Source of the DNA: SZAS-103 sp964640525
Lineage (GTDB): Bacteria > Pseudomonadota > Gammaproteobacteria > Xanthomonadales > Xanthomonadaceae
DNA: 30,222 nucleotides
Direction of reading: 5' to 3'
Assembly: GCA_964640525.1 (NCBI GenBank)
Contig: CAZXGS010000045.1
Span: forward strand, 1-30,222
How positions within the stretch are numbered: position 1 is the stretch's first letter; each line of letters opens with the position of its first letter. Below the pieces are notes generated by a model. The model saw only the letters and a program-made list of their open reading frames with translations. It made no database searches and had not been told where the DNA came from. A program made the translations under genes and the position numbers. This document shows, piece after piece, positions 6,814 to 14,217 of this stretch.

Positions 6814-8601
6814 TCAAAACAACGCCGCGTCCATCTCCATCAGCGCGGTCGCGCCGGAGCGCGCCTGATCGATCATCGCCTTGCTCTCCGGGTACAGCTT
6901 GGCGAAATAGAACCGCGCGGTCATCAGCTTGGCCTGATAGAACGCGTCGCCGCTGTCGATCTTGTGCAGCGCCGCCGCGGCCGCGTGGCACCACGAGAAC
7001 GAAAACACCAGATGCCCGATCACGCGCAGGTACGGCACCGCCGCCGCGCCCATCTCGTCGGGGTTGCGCGCGGCCTTGCCCGCGATCTCCATCGTCAGCT
7101 GCTGCACCTTCATCGCCAGCGCCGCCAGTGGGTCGGTGAACTCCTTCATCGCCGGATTGCCGGCGTGTTCTTCCAGCAACTCCTGGATGACCTTGCCGAA
7201 TTTCATCAACTTCGCGCCGCCGTCGGCGAGCACCTTGCGGCCGAGCAGGTCGAGCGCCTGCACGGTGTTGGTGCCCTCGTAGATCATGTTGATGCGGGCA
7301 TCGCGCACGTATTGCTCCAGCCCCGACTCGGCGATGTAGCCGTGCCCGCCGAGCACCTGCATCGCCAGCGTGGTGCATTCGTAACCGTTGTCGGTGATGA
7401 AGCCCTTGACCACCGGCGTCAGCAATGCGACCAGATCGGCATTGTCGGCGCGCACCTTTTCACTCGGATGCTTGTGCTCGCGGTCGATCGCAAGCCCGGC
7501 CCAGTAGGTGAAGGCGCGCGCGGCTTCGACGTAGGCTTTTTGCGTCAACAACATGCGCCGCACGTCGGGGTGCACGATGATCGGGTCGGCGGCCTGCTCG
7601 GGTTCTTTAACACCACTGAGCGAACGGCTTTGCAGCCGCGTCTTGGCGTAAGCCAGCGAGTTTTGATAGGCCACTTCAGCCAGCCCCACCGACTGCATGC
7701 CCACGCCGAGGCGCGCGGTGTTCATCATCACGAACATCGCATTGAGGCCGCGATGGGGCTCGCCGACCAGCCAGCCGCTGGCGCCATCGAAGTTCATCAC
7801 GCAGGTGGCGTTGCCGTGGATGCCCATCTTGTGCTCGATCGCCCCGCACACCACCGCATTGCGCGCGCCGGCCTCGCCATTGCCATCGGGGATGAACTTG
7901 GGCACGACGAACAGGGAAATGCCCTTGGTTCCTGCGGGCGCATCGGGCAATCGCGCCAGCACCAGATGGATGATGTTGGCCGACAGGTCGTGCTCGCCGG
8001 CGGAGATGAAGATCTTGCTGCCGGTGATGGCGTAGCTGCCGTCGGCATTGGGTTCGGCGCGGGTGCGGATCAGGCCCAGATCGGTGCCGGCCTGCGCCTC
8101 GGTCAGGCACATCGTGCCGGTCCAATGCCCGGAAACGAGCTTGGGCAGATAGACCTGCTTTTGCGCATCGGTGCCGAATGCCATCAGCGCGTTGTAGGCG
8201 CCGTGCGACAGCCCCGGATACATCGACCACGCCTGATTGGCCGAGTTGAGCATCTCCAGCATGGCGTTGTGGACCACGTGCGGCAGGCCCTGCCCGCCAT
8301 AGGCCGGATCGGCACCCAGCGCCGGCCAGCCGGCGGCGACGAAGGCGTCGTAGGCCTGCTTGAAACCCTTGGGCGTGCTGACCGAACCATCGTCATGCCG
8401 CGTGCAGCCTTCACGATCGCCGGATTGATTGATCGGGAACGCGACCTCGGCGCAGAACTTGCCGCCCTCCTCCAGCACCGCGTCGATGGTGGCGCGATCG
8501 ATGCCGGCGTGCGGATCGAGCTTGCGCAGCGCGGTTTCCACGTCGAGCAACTCGTGCAGGACGAACTGCATGTCGCGCAGTGGCGGGGTGTAGTGCGGCA
8601 T
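6814..8601 (-). CDS. Acyl-CoA dehydrogenase, large (595 aa) form
   Basis: FAD-dependent enzyme that introduces the trans-2,3 double bond into an acyl-CoA in beta-oxidation-type pathways; electrons normally go to electron-transferring flavoprotein. The protein has the short N-terminal extension of long-form dehydrogenases (MPHYTPPLRDMQFVLHELL), the dehydrogenase core with MCLTEAQAGTDLG (about 164-176) and GYIAESGLEQYVRD, and a C-terminal helical extension from about residue 460. The catalytic Glu is probably E442 in MIYEGTNT. This architecture is shared by FadE-like enzymes and by DmdC-type 3-methylmercaptopropionyl-CoA dehydrogenases; substrate cannot be assigned, and a DmdC label should not be taken as function. 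It is divergent from recN and convergent with hicB. The ribosome-binding site before the ATG is weak. Confidence 0.9.
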   Translation of the reverse strand: MPHYTPPLRDMQFVLHELLDVETALRKLDPHAGIDRATIDAVLEEGGKFCAEVAFPINQSGDREGCTRHDDGSVSTPKGFKQAYDAFVAAGWPALGADPAYGGQGLPHVVHNAMLEMLNSANQAWSMYPGLSHGAYNALMAFGTDAQKQVYLPKLVSGHWTGTMCLTEAQAGTDLGLIRTRAEPNADGSYAITGSKIFISAGEHDLSANIIHLVLARLPDAPAGTKGISLFVVPKFIPDGNGEAGARNAVVCGAIEHKMGIHGNATCVMNFDGASGWLVGEPHRGLNAMFVMMNTARLGVGMQSVGLAEVAYQNSLAYAKTRLQSRSLSGVKEPEQAADPIIVHPDVRRMLLTQKAYVEAARAFTYWAGLAIDREHKHPSEKVRADNADLVALLTPVVKGFITDNGYECTTLAMQVLGGHGYIAESGLEQYVRDARINMIYEGTNTVQALDLLGRKVLADGGAKLMKFGKVIQELLEEHAGNPAMKEFTDPLAALAMKVQQLTMEIAGKAARNPDEMGAAAVPYLRVIGHLVFSFSWCHAAAAALHKIDSGDAFYQAKLMTARFYFAKLYPESKAMIDQARSGATALMEMDAALF

Positions 8602-8792
8602 GGGATGGCTCCGTGGACGGATGGTTCATCGTACTCTGGCACGAGCGATCCGAAGGTTTGCTCCAACCGCGACACGCCCCACGCGGTACCGCCGCGCGAG
8701 CCATCGCCGGCGATGCAACACCGGCCCCGGTCAATCCTCTATCCTGCCGGCCAGTCGCCCGCCGACGGCCATCTCGCCACTCGCAACCGCCC

Positions 8793-10478
8793 ATGCTCAA
8801 GCACCTGCGCCTGCAAGATCTGGCCGTCGTCAGCGAAGCCGAGCTGGAGCTCACCGCCGGGATGACCGCGATCTCCGGCGAGACCGGCGCCGGCAAGTCG
8901 CTGCTGGTCGATGCCCTGCTGCTGCTCACCGGCGCCCGCGCGCAGGCGCAGATGGTGCGCCACGGCGCGGCACGGGCACAGATCGAGGGCGAATTCGACC
9001 TGCAAGACGCCACCGCGGCCGCCGCATGGCTGCGCGAGAACGAACTCGACGACCCCGACGAGCCCGGCATTTGCCGCCTGCGTCGTGTCGTCCGCGCCGA
9101 CGGCGGCTCGCGGGCATGGATCAACGGCAACGCGACGACGCTGGCGCAACTGGCGCAGATCGGCGAGCGCCTGGTCGAGATCCATGGCCAGCACGAACAG
9201 CAGGCGTTGCTGGTGCGCGGCGAACAACTGGCACTGCTCGATGCCTTCGGCGGCCACGCCGCGTTGTGCCAGCCGGTACGCGACCTGGCCGGGCAATGGC
9301 GCCAGCTCGATCGCCAGCTCGCCACCCAGGGCGATCCGGAGGCACTCGCGCAGCGGCTGGAGGAACTCGATCGGCAGCTGGCGCGACTAGATCGTCACGA
9401 CCTGGATCCAGTCGCGATCGCCGAATTGCTGGCCGCGCACCAGCGGCAGACGCATGCCGCGCAGCTGCTCACCGGCAGCGCCGAGGCACTGGCGCGGCTT
9501 TCCGGCGAAGACGGCATGGCGATCGACTGCACGCTCGCGCAGGTGCATGGCACGCTGCAACGACTGGGCGAGCACGATGCCGCATTTTCCGAGGCAGCAG
9601 CATTGGTCGACGCCGCCGGGGTCCAACTCGCCGAGGCCGGTCGCCTGATCGAGCGCGCGCGCGATGCCATCGACCTCGATCCGCAGCGTCTGCGCGAACT
9701 CGAGGACGAGCTGTCGGCGCTGCACGAACTGGCGCGCCGCCATCGGGTGCCGCTGGAAGGGCTGGCCGGCGTGCGCGCGGCGCTGGCCACCGAACGCGAC
9801 GGCCTGCACGATACCGGCAATGGCGCCCGGCAGTTGCTGGCGAAGCGGCAAGCGGCGGCCGAGGCATGGCGTGGCGCCGCCGCCGAACTCGGCGCCGCAC
9901 GCAAGGCCAGCGCGGACGAACTGGCACGGCAGGTGAGCGCGTCGATGGCCGAGTTGGGCATGGCCGGCGGCCGCTTCGACGTCGCCCTGATCGCCGCCGA
10001 CGCCACCGAACCATCGCCGACGGGCACGGAACAGGCGCAGTTCCGGGTCGCCGCCAACCCCGGACAACCGCCGCAGCCGCTGTCCAGGGTCGCCTCCGGC
10101 GGCGAGCTGTCACGCATCGCGCTGGCGATCGAGGTGGCGACGCTGGGCGTGGACCTGGCGCCGACGATGGTGTTCGACGAGGTCGACAGCGGCATCGGCG
10201 GCGCCATCGCCGAAGTGGTCGGCCGCAAGCTGCGCGCACTGGGCGCGCAGCGGCAGGTGCTGTGCGTCACCCACCTGGCGCAGGTCGCGGCGCAGGCACA
10301 CCAGCACCTGCGCGTGCACAAGGACAGCGACGGCGCCACCACCCGCAGCGACGTGCAGGCGCTCGATGCCGCCGCGCGCACCGACGAGATCGCACGCATG
10401 CTCGGCGGCATCGCCATCGGCGAGGAGGCGATCGCGCACGCCCGGCAGATGCTCGCCGACGCCGCGGCGGCGCCGTAG
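8793..10478 (+). CDS. recN: DNA repair protein RecN
   Basis: RecN is an SMC-like ATPase that acts early at double-strand breaks, holding DNA together for RecA-dependent repair. The 561-residue protein has a Walker A GETGAGKS at 29-36, a Q-loop region EIHGQHEQQALL, a central coiled coil (about 170-390, rich in Leu/Glu/Gln/Arg), the signature SGGELSRIALAIE from S435 and Walker B MVFDEVDSGIGG with D462-E463. Length and domain order are normal. The frame is open further upstream, but family alignment begins MLKHLRLQDLAVV at this ATG. No Shine-Dalgarno sequence is obvious. RecN is SOS-controlled in many bacteria; I see no classical LexA box in the 191 bases shared with the divergent acyl-CoA dehydrogenase. 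A 310-base gap follows. Confidence 0.95.
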   Translation: MLKHLRLQDLAVVSEAELELTAGMTAISGETGAGKSLLVDALLLLTGARAQAQMVRHGAARAQIEGEFDLQDATAAAAWLRENELDDPDEPGICRLRRVVRADGGSRAWINGNATTLAQLAQIGERLVEIHGQHEQQALLVRGEQLALLDAFGGHAALCQPVRDLAGQWRQLDRQLATQGDPEALAQRLEELDRQLARLDRHDLDPVAIAELLAAHQRQTHAAQLLTGSAEALARLSGEDGMAIDCTLAQVHGTLQRLGEHDAAFSEAAALVDAAGVQLAEAGRLIERARDAIDLDPQRLRELEDELSALHELARRHRVPLEGLAGVRAALATERDGLHDTGNGARQLLAKRQAAAEAWRGAAAELGAARKASADELARQVSASMAELGMAGGRFDVALIAADATEPSPTGTEQAQFRVAANPGQPPQPLSRVASGGELSRIALAIEVATLGVDLAPTMVFDEVDSGIGGAIAEVVGRKLRALGAQRQVLCVTHLAQVAAQAHQHLRVHKDSDGATTRSDVQALDAAARTDEIARMLGGIAIGEEAIAHARQMLADAAAAP

Positions 10479-10788
10479 CAGGTCGCGCCGCAGCGGTCGG
10501 GCGGCCCGCACGCAGCGACCGCATCGGCGCGCGCAGTCATCGCGGCTGATCGGCGACATCGACGAGCCGCCCGTTGGCATCCCTGCCCGCCCAGGCACCT
10601 GCGACGGCCACCTGTCCGCGCCTCGCTCAACCGCCTGCAGCGCCGCAGCGTCGCCGACTTCGCCAGCGCCGGGCCCGGGCGAAATGGTCGCGTTTGCATT
10701 TTTGATATCATTCTGATATCTTACTCTCGAACCGTGCACGACCGGCATTCCGCCACTCACCGGTGAGGATTCACCCACAGGAGCCACC
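10479..10788. other. Gene-free stretch between recN and the SPFH gene
   Basis: The first ~215 bases are GC-rich with no ORF resembling a known family on either strand; open frames present are arginine-rich or lack family motifs. I see no tRNA, terminator U-tract or clean repeat there. From about 10690 the base composition turns A/T-rich and holds the promoter/operator described separately. The GC-rich part could be a decayed gene or an untranslated 3' region; nothing in it decides between these. Confidence 0.5.
10694..10722 (+). promoter_or_regulatory. Candidate promoter/operator of the SPFH operon: paired GATATC sites
   Basis: Two palindromic GATATC hexamers at 10704-10709 and 10715-10720 are spaced 11 bases apart, one helical turn. 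Each is preceded by T, and the first reads TGATATCA. A possible sigma-70 promoter overlaps them: TTGCAT at 10694-10699 and TATCTT at 10717-10722 with a 17-base spacer. The sites lie in an A/T-rich island in otherwise very GC-rich DNA, and paired sites in one-turn register are typical of dimeric repressors. Function is inferred. Confidence 0.45.
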
Positions 10789-11676
10789 ATGAGCACCCCC
10801 AGCGACAGCCTGACCGAACGCGAAATCGCCTCGCTGCCAGGCATTCCGACCGTGATCGCGATCCTCGCGGCGCTGCTCGCCGATGGCTGGTTCGGGCTGA
10901 ACTCGATCGCCGCCAACGCCCCGGTGCAGACGGTTGCCGCCATCCTCGCCGGCATCGTCCTGCTGCTGTGCTTCGGCGGCTTTTTCAACGTCGAGCCCAA
11001 TCAGGCGGCGGTGCTGAGCCTGTTCGGCAAGTACGTCGGTTCGGTGCGCCAGCAAGGCCTGCGTTTCGCCAATCCGTTCTACGCGGTGAAGAAAATCAGC
11101 CTGCGCATCCGCAATTTCGAAAGCAGCAAGATCAAGGTCAACGAATTGCAGGGCAGCCCCATCGAGATCGGCGCGGTGATCGTCTGGCAGGTGGTCGACT
11201 CGGCCGAGGCGGTCTACAACGTCGACGATTACGAGAGCTACGTGCAGATCCAGTCGGAATCCGCACTGCGGCAGATGGCCACCAGCTACCCTTACGACAA
11301 TCACGACGACCCCAACGTCGTCTCCCTGCGCAGCCATCCGGTCGAGATCGGCCAGCATTTGATCCAGCAATTGCGCGAGCGCCTGCAGCAGGCCGGCGTG
11401 ACCATCGTCGACGCCCGCATCAGCCACCTCGCCTATGCGCCGGAGATCGCGCAGGCGATGTTGCAACGGCAGCAGGCCGACGCCGTCGTCGCCGCGCGCA
11501 CCCGCATCGTCTACGGCGCGGTGAGCATGGTCGAAATGGCGCTCGGCCAGCTCAAGGAAAAAGGCCTGGCCGAACTCGACCCCGAGCGCCGCGCGGCGAT
11601 GGTCAGCAACATGCTGGTGGTGCTGTGCTCCGAGCGCCCGGCGCAGCCGATCGTCAACACCGGAACGATTTATTAG
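10789..11676 (+). CDS. SPFH/Band 7/PHB domain membrane protein
   Basis: The 295-residue protein has two N-terminal hydrophobic segments (about 18-34 and 46-66, the second VQTVAAILAGIVLLLCFGGFF) followed by a Band 7 domain. The domain includes VEPNQAAVLSLFGKYVGSVRQQGLRFANPF, then VVDSAEAVYNVDDYESYVQIQSESALRQMA and VDARISHLAYAPEIAQAMLQRQQADAVVAAR. SPFH proteins form large membrane-bound ring or cage oligomers linked to membrane microdomains and control of membrane proteases; the specific role here is unknown. AGGAG at 10779-10783 is a good ribosome-binding site for this ATG. The next genes in the same direction are a tiny hydrophobic ORF and an Arc-like regulator, separated by 330 bases of repeats, so an ancestral operon may have been split by repeat insertion. 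Confidence 0.92.
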   Translation: MSTPSDSLTEREIASLPGIPTVIAILAALLADGWFGLNSIAANAPVQTVAAILAGIVLLLCFGGFFNVEPNQAAVLSLFGKYVGSVRQQGLRFANPFYAVKKISLRIRNFESSKIKVNELQGSPIEIGAVIVWQVVDSAEAVYNVDDYESYVQIQSESALRQMATSYPYDNHDDPNVVSLRSHPVEIGQHLIQQLRERLQQAGVTIVDARISHLAYAPEIAQAMLQRQQADAVVAARTRIVYGAVSMVEMALGQLKEKGLAELDPERRAAMVSNMLVVLCSERPAQPIVNTGTIY

Positions 11677-11692
11677 TGCATTCGAATCGACG

Positions 11693-11714
11693 CCTCCCCC
11701 GCTTGCGGGGGAGG
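11693..11714. repeat. REP-like hairpin after the SPFH gene
   Basis: CCTCCCCCGC and GCGGGGGAGG are perfect 10-base complementary arms around TT. This is the same kind of palindrome as those at 11790 and 11883 with the inner T/A pair changed. It lies 16 bases after the SPFH stop and could end transcription, although no T-tract follows. Confidence 0.7.
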
Positions 11715-11736
11715 TTGGGACGGGGTGCTCTTGCTC

Positions 11737-11757
11737 GGGATTCGGAACTCGGAACTC
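11737..11757. repeat. Short heptamer array: GGGATTC + 2 x GGAACTC
   Basis: Three tandem 7-bp units, one GGGATTC and two perfect GGAACTC. Same family as the seven-unit array 170 bases downstream. The array lies between two REP-like hairpins. Confidence 0.75.
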
Positions 11758-11789
11758 AGCCAAACGCCCGCGCACTAGTCGCCAGGGTT

Positions 11790-11906
11790 CCTTCCCCCGC
11801 CTGCGGGGGAAGGGCAGGATGGGGGCGATCTGTACCGATCACCTGTTCGCTTAGCGTCACAGGGAAAGCGCCCCCATCCCAACCTTCCCCCGCAAGCGGG
11901 GGAAGG
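11790..11906. repeat. Inverted REP pair (REPIN-like element)
   Basis: Two near-identical hairpins, 11790-11813 (CCTTCCCCCGC-CT-GCGGGGGAAGG) and 11883-11906 (same arms with AA between), face each other. Each hairpin is followed inward by a GGATGGGGGCG-type tail (11816-11826) or its complement (11869-11879), so the whole 117-base unit is a larger palindrome around a 40-odd-base centre. Inverted REP doublets of this size are the mobile form of REP sequences in gammaproteobacteria and are normally moved by RAYT transposases; none is encoded in this window. Confidence 0.75.
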
Positions 11907-11925
11907 AGAAAACCCAGCACGACTC

Positions 11926-11974
11926 TGAACTCGGAACTCGGAACTCGGAACTCGGAACTCGGAACTCGGAACTC
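11926..11974. repeat. Heptamer tandem array, 7 copies of GGAACTC
   Basis: Seven uninterrupted 7-bp units; the first begins with T instead of G and the other six are perfect GGAACTC. There are no spacers, so it is not CRISPR. The array ends 32 bases before the small hydrophobic ORF, within the presumed leader of the Arc-like gene. Being a clean short tandem repeat, copy number is likely to vary between strains. Confidence 0.9.
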
Positions 11975-12006
11975 ACCACTCATGATTCACGAAAAGAGAG
12001 CCAACC

Positions 12007-12081
12007 ATGACCGCCGTCTTCATCGCCCTCTTCGTCGTCCTCATCACCAGCCGGAAGCGAGGCGCGCAATCGTCGCGCTGA
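12007..12081 (+). CDS. Possible 24-residue hydrophobic peptide
   Basis: ATG at 12007 opens 24 codons: MTAVFIALFVVLITSRKRG followed by AQSSR. Residues 2-14 are almost purely hydrophobic and are followed by a basic cluster, the pattern of a minimal single-pass membrane peptide with a positive C-terminus. GAGAG at 11996-12000 is a plausible ribosome-binding site six bases upstream. The stop lies four bases before the Arc-like gene, whose own ribosome-binding site is weak, so translation of this ORF may feed the next gene. It could instead be a leader peptide, the remnant of a longer membrane protein, or chance. A competing 35-codon frame (11982-12089) is Arg/His-rich and less convincing. No family is recognised. 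Confidence 0.45.
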   Translation: MTAVFIALFVVLITSRKRGAQSSR

Positions 12082-12085
12082 CCGC

Positions 12086-12262
12086 ATGACCGAAAAAAAA
12101 TCCTACCCGCTACGCATCGGTGCCGACGTGCTGCAAGCCATGCAGCGCTGGTCGGACGACGAGCTGCGCTCGCTCAATGCGCAGATCGAATACGTGCTGC
12201 GCGATGCGCTGCGCAAAGCGGGGCGATTGAAGAATCCGGAAACCGAGCCCAAGCGCCGCTGA
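12086..12262 (+). CDS. Arc-family ribbon-helix-helix DNA-binding protein (58 aa)
   Basis: The protein (MTEKKSYPLRIGADVLQAMQ, then RWSDDELRSLNAQIEYVLRDALRKAGR, then a charged tail) is a ribbon-helix-helix protein. YPLRI forms the DNA-contacting beta strand, ADVLQAMQRWSDDELRS helix A and LNAQIEYVLRDALRKAG helix B with the usual SLNAQIE turn. Such dimers act as small repressors or, with a partner, antitoxins. No toxin gene is adjacent: the next gene, 28 bases on, is an exported hydrolase. Similar small proteins commonly follow SPFH genes in Lysobacterales, so the pair may be a functional unit. The GATATC pair at 10704-10720 is a candidate autoregulatory operator; that is inference. Translation may be coupled to the small ORF just upstream. 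Confidence 0.8.
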   Translation: MTEKKSYPLRIGADVLQAMQRWSDDELRSLNAQIEYVLRDALRKAGRLKNPETEPKRR

Positions 12263-12290
12263 TTCGGCGCGCATCGAGGAGACACGCAGC

Positions 12291-13631
12291 ATGAAAGCCC
12301 TGCTCACCATGCTGGCCATCGCCATCGCCATGCCAGCCCTGACGAACAGCGCCGCCGAGCCTGCGCCCGCGCCAGCACCCGGCGTGCAGGCCGCGGCCGA
12401 CCCGACGGCCATCGCAAAATCGCTGCTCGATCAACTCGACGCCGGGCGCTACGCCGCTGCGCATGCAAGCTTCAGCCCGGACATGGCCAAGGCCGTCGAC
12501 GCGACGCAGTTGCAAACGATCTGGAAATCGTTGCCGCAGCAGTTCGGTGCGTTCCAGAAACGCGGCGCTGCGAGCGTAAAGCAGGTCGATGGAATGAACG
12601 TGGTCGACATCCCGCTGGCGTATGCGCACGGGCAGTTGCTCGCACGCATCGCCATCGACGGCAAAGGAAAGATCGCCGGCTTCTTCATCAAACCGGCACC
12701 ACCTCCGCCTGCCGCTGTGCGCGCCGACCTGCCCGTGCGCGAGGTGATCTTCGCGCCACCGGGCCGCAGCACCTTGCCCGGCACCGTGTTGCTGCCCACG
12801 GGCAAGGGGCCGTTTCCGGCGGTGGTGTTCGTGCACGGTTCGGGGCCGAACGATCGCGACGAAACCGTCGGTGGCACGCGCGTGTTCCGCGACCTCGCCG
12901 AGGGTCTGGCCGATCGCGGCATCGCCTCGCTGCGCTACGACAAGCGAACCAAGGTGCATCCCGACGAGTTCAAGGGTGCCTTCACTATTGACGACGAGAC
13001 CACCGACGATGCGGTGGCGGCGGTCGCTTTCCTGCACACGCAGCCGGACATCGATCCGCAGCGCATCTACGTCGTCGGCCACAGCCAGGGCGCGATGATG
13101 GCACCGAGGATCGCGCAAGAAGCGAGAGCGCAGGTGCGCGGACTGGTGCTGATGGCGGCACCGGCACGGCATCTCGAAGACATCCTCGTCGATCAAAACG
13201 AATACATGGCGCACCTGCAAGGCGCGCCCGACGCGAAAATACAGGCGCAATTGGACGCGCTGAAAAAGGCGGTCGCCGCGGTCAAGGCGATCACCGCCGC
13301 CACGCCGGCGACGCAGCACTTCCTGCTCGACCTGCCGGCGAGCTATTGGCTGAGCTTGCAGCACTACGATGATGTCGCGGTCGCCCGCACGCTCACCCAG
13401 CCGCTGCTGATCCTGCAAGGCGGGCGCGACTTTCAGGTCACCGCGCCCGACTGGAAGCTCTGGCGCGACGCCTTCGGACACGATCCGCGGGCGAGCTTCC
13501 ACACCTATCCGGCGCTCAATCACCTGTTCGTCGCCGGCAAAGGTCCGGGCTCGCTCGCCGAATACGCCGCTCCGGCGCACGTCGATCCGCAGGTGATCGC
13601 CGATATCGCGCGCTGGATCGGCGCACACTGA
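12291..13631 (+). CDS. Exported alpha/beta hydrolase with N-terminal DUF3887-like domain
   Basis: Residues 1-21 are a signal peptide, so the 446-residue protein should act in the periplasm or outside. Residues 35-135 resemble DUF3887 (ADPTAIAKSLLDQLDAGRYAAAHASFS...), a small domain often fused before hydrolases. The hydrolase fold starts near 150 with FPAVVFVHGSGPNDRDE. The catalytic triad appears complete: Ser265 in GHSQG, Asp380 in LILQGGRDFQV and His411 in ALNHLF. The family includes esterases and acyl-peptide hydrolase-like enzymes; substrate is unknown. GAGGAG at 12276-12281 is a strong ribosome-binding site nine bases before the ATG. It follows the Arc-like gene by 28 bases in the same direction and may share its transcript. 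Confidence 0.88.
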   Translation: MKALLTMLAIAIAMPALTNSAAEPAPAPAPGVQAAADPTAIAKSLLDQLDAGRYAAAHASFSPDMAKAVDATQLQTIWKSLPQQFGAFQKRGAASVKQVDGMNVVDIPLAYAHGQLLARIAIDGKGKIAGFFIKPAPPPPAAVRADLPVREVIFAPPGRSTLPGTVLLPTGKGPFPAVVFVHGSGPNDRDETVGGTRVFRDLAEGLADRGIASLRYDKRTKVHPDEFKGAFTIDDETTDDAVAAVAFLHTQPDIDPQRIYVVGHSQGAMMAPRIAQEARAQVRGLVLMAAPARHLEDILVDQNEYMAHLQGAPDAKIQAQLDALKKAVAAVKAITAATPATQHFLLDLPASYWLSLQHYDDVAVARTLTQPLLILQGGRDFQVTAPDWKLWRDAFGHDPRASFHTYPALNHLFVAGKGPGSLAEYAAPAHVDPQVIADIARWIGAH

Positions 13632-13658
13632 CACGATTGCCGGCCACCGGATCCGACG

Positions 13659-14207
13659 ATGATCCGTCGCTTCGACATCATCGAGCCTGCCGGTGACCCG
13701 CGCCTGGCGCTGGCGCTATGGATGTTTCTGCCAGCCGTGGTGGTGCTGGCGGCGGTGTACATCCTGGTCAAGCCGACGCCGCCGCCGTTCCTGCCCATTC
13801 CGATCGTGGCGGTGATGGCCTTGCAGATCGTGATGATCGGTCGCTGGATCGAACGTCGGCAGGTCGAACTCGACGACGATCTGCTGCGCGTGCAGGCCGG
13901 CAGCGGCAAGCTGGAGATCGCGGTGACCGACCTCGATCCGGGCCATGCCAAGGTGCTGAGCCTGACCGAGCATCCCGAGTTCAAACCGTTCATGCGCACC
14001 GGCGGGCTGGCCTTGCCCGGCTTGGCGCTGGGCTGGTTCCGCACCCGCAAGCTGTTGCGCCTGTTCTGCCTGCTCACCGACCGCCAGCGCGTACTGATGT
14101 TGCCCGCCCGCGATGGCAAGCGCGTCGTGCTGCTCAGCCTCAAGCGCCCCGACGAACTGCTCGCTGCACTGCGCGCAGCCGATGACCGCCGCGCGCAGCA
14201 ACGGTAA
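13659..14207 (+). CDS. Two-pass membrane protein with PH-like C-terminal domain
   Basis: The 182-residue protein has two membrane segments (about 17-37, LALALWMFLPAVVVLAAVYIL, split by a short Pro-rich loop from 44-61). The remaining residues are soluble and include VELDDDLLRVQAGSGKLEIAVTDLD and LFCLLTDRQRVLMLPARDGKRVVLLSLKRPDELLAAL. That layout, a strand-rich domain ending in a helix with a 'P.E...L' pattern, resembles bacterial PH-domain proteins (bPH). No enzymatic residues are apparent. It lies 27 bases after the hydrolase and 10 bases before the VanY-type gene, so the three are probably co-transcribed and may all serve the envelope. The PH assignment is by pattern only. Confidence 0.6.
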   Translation: MIRRFDIIEPAGDPRLALALWMFLPAVVVLAAVYILVKPTPPPFLPIPIVAVMALQIVMIGRWIERRQVELDDDLLRVQAGSGKLEIAVTDLDPGHAKVLSLTEHPEFKPFMRTGGLALPGLALGWFRTRKLLRLFCLLTDRQRVLMLPARDGKRVVLLSLKRPDELLAALRAADDRRAQQR

Positions 14208-14217
14208 GCTTGCGCGC

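Noticed and set aside
8602..8792. LexA/SOS box upstream of recN
   Set aside because: No CTGT-N8-ACAG or comparable dyad is visible; Lysobacterales LexA sites can differ, so absence is not proof.
6964..8865. 633-codon plus-strand frame opposite the acyl-CoA dehydrogenase
   Set aside because: Antisense shadow; the minus-strand product is a complete, motif-bearing enzyme.
11926..11974. Heptamer array considered as a CRISPR remnant
   Set aside because: Units are contiguous with no spacers, too short for CRISPR repeats, and no cas genes are present.
11982..12089. 35-codon ORF overlapping the Arc-like gene start by four bases
   Set aside because: Arg/His-rich composition and no ribosome-binding site; the overlapping hydrophobic 24-codon ORF is more plausible, though the ATGA overlap is noted.
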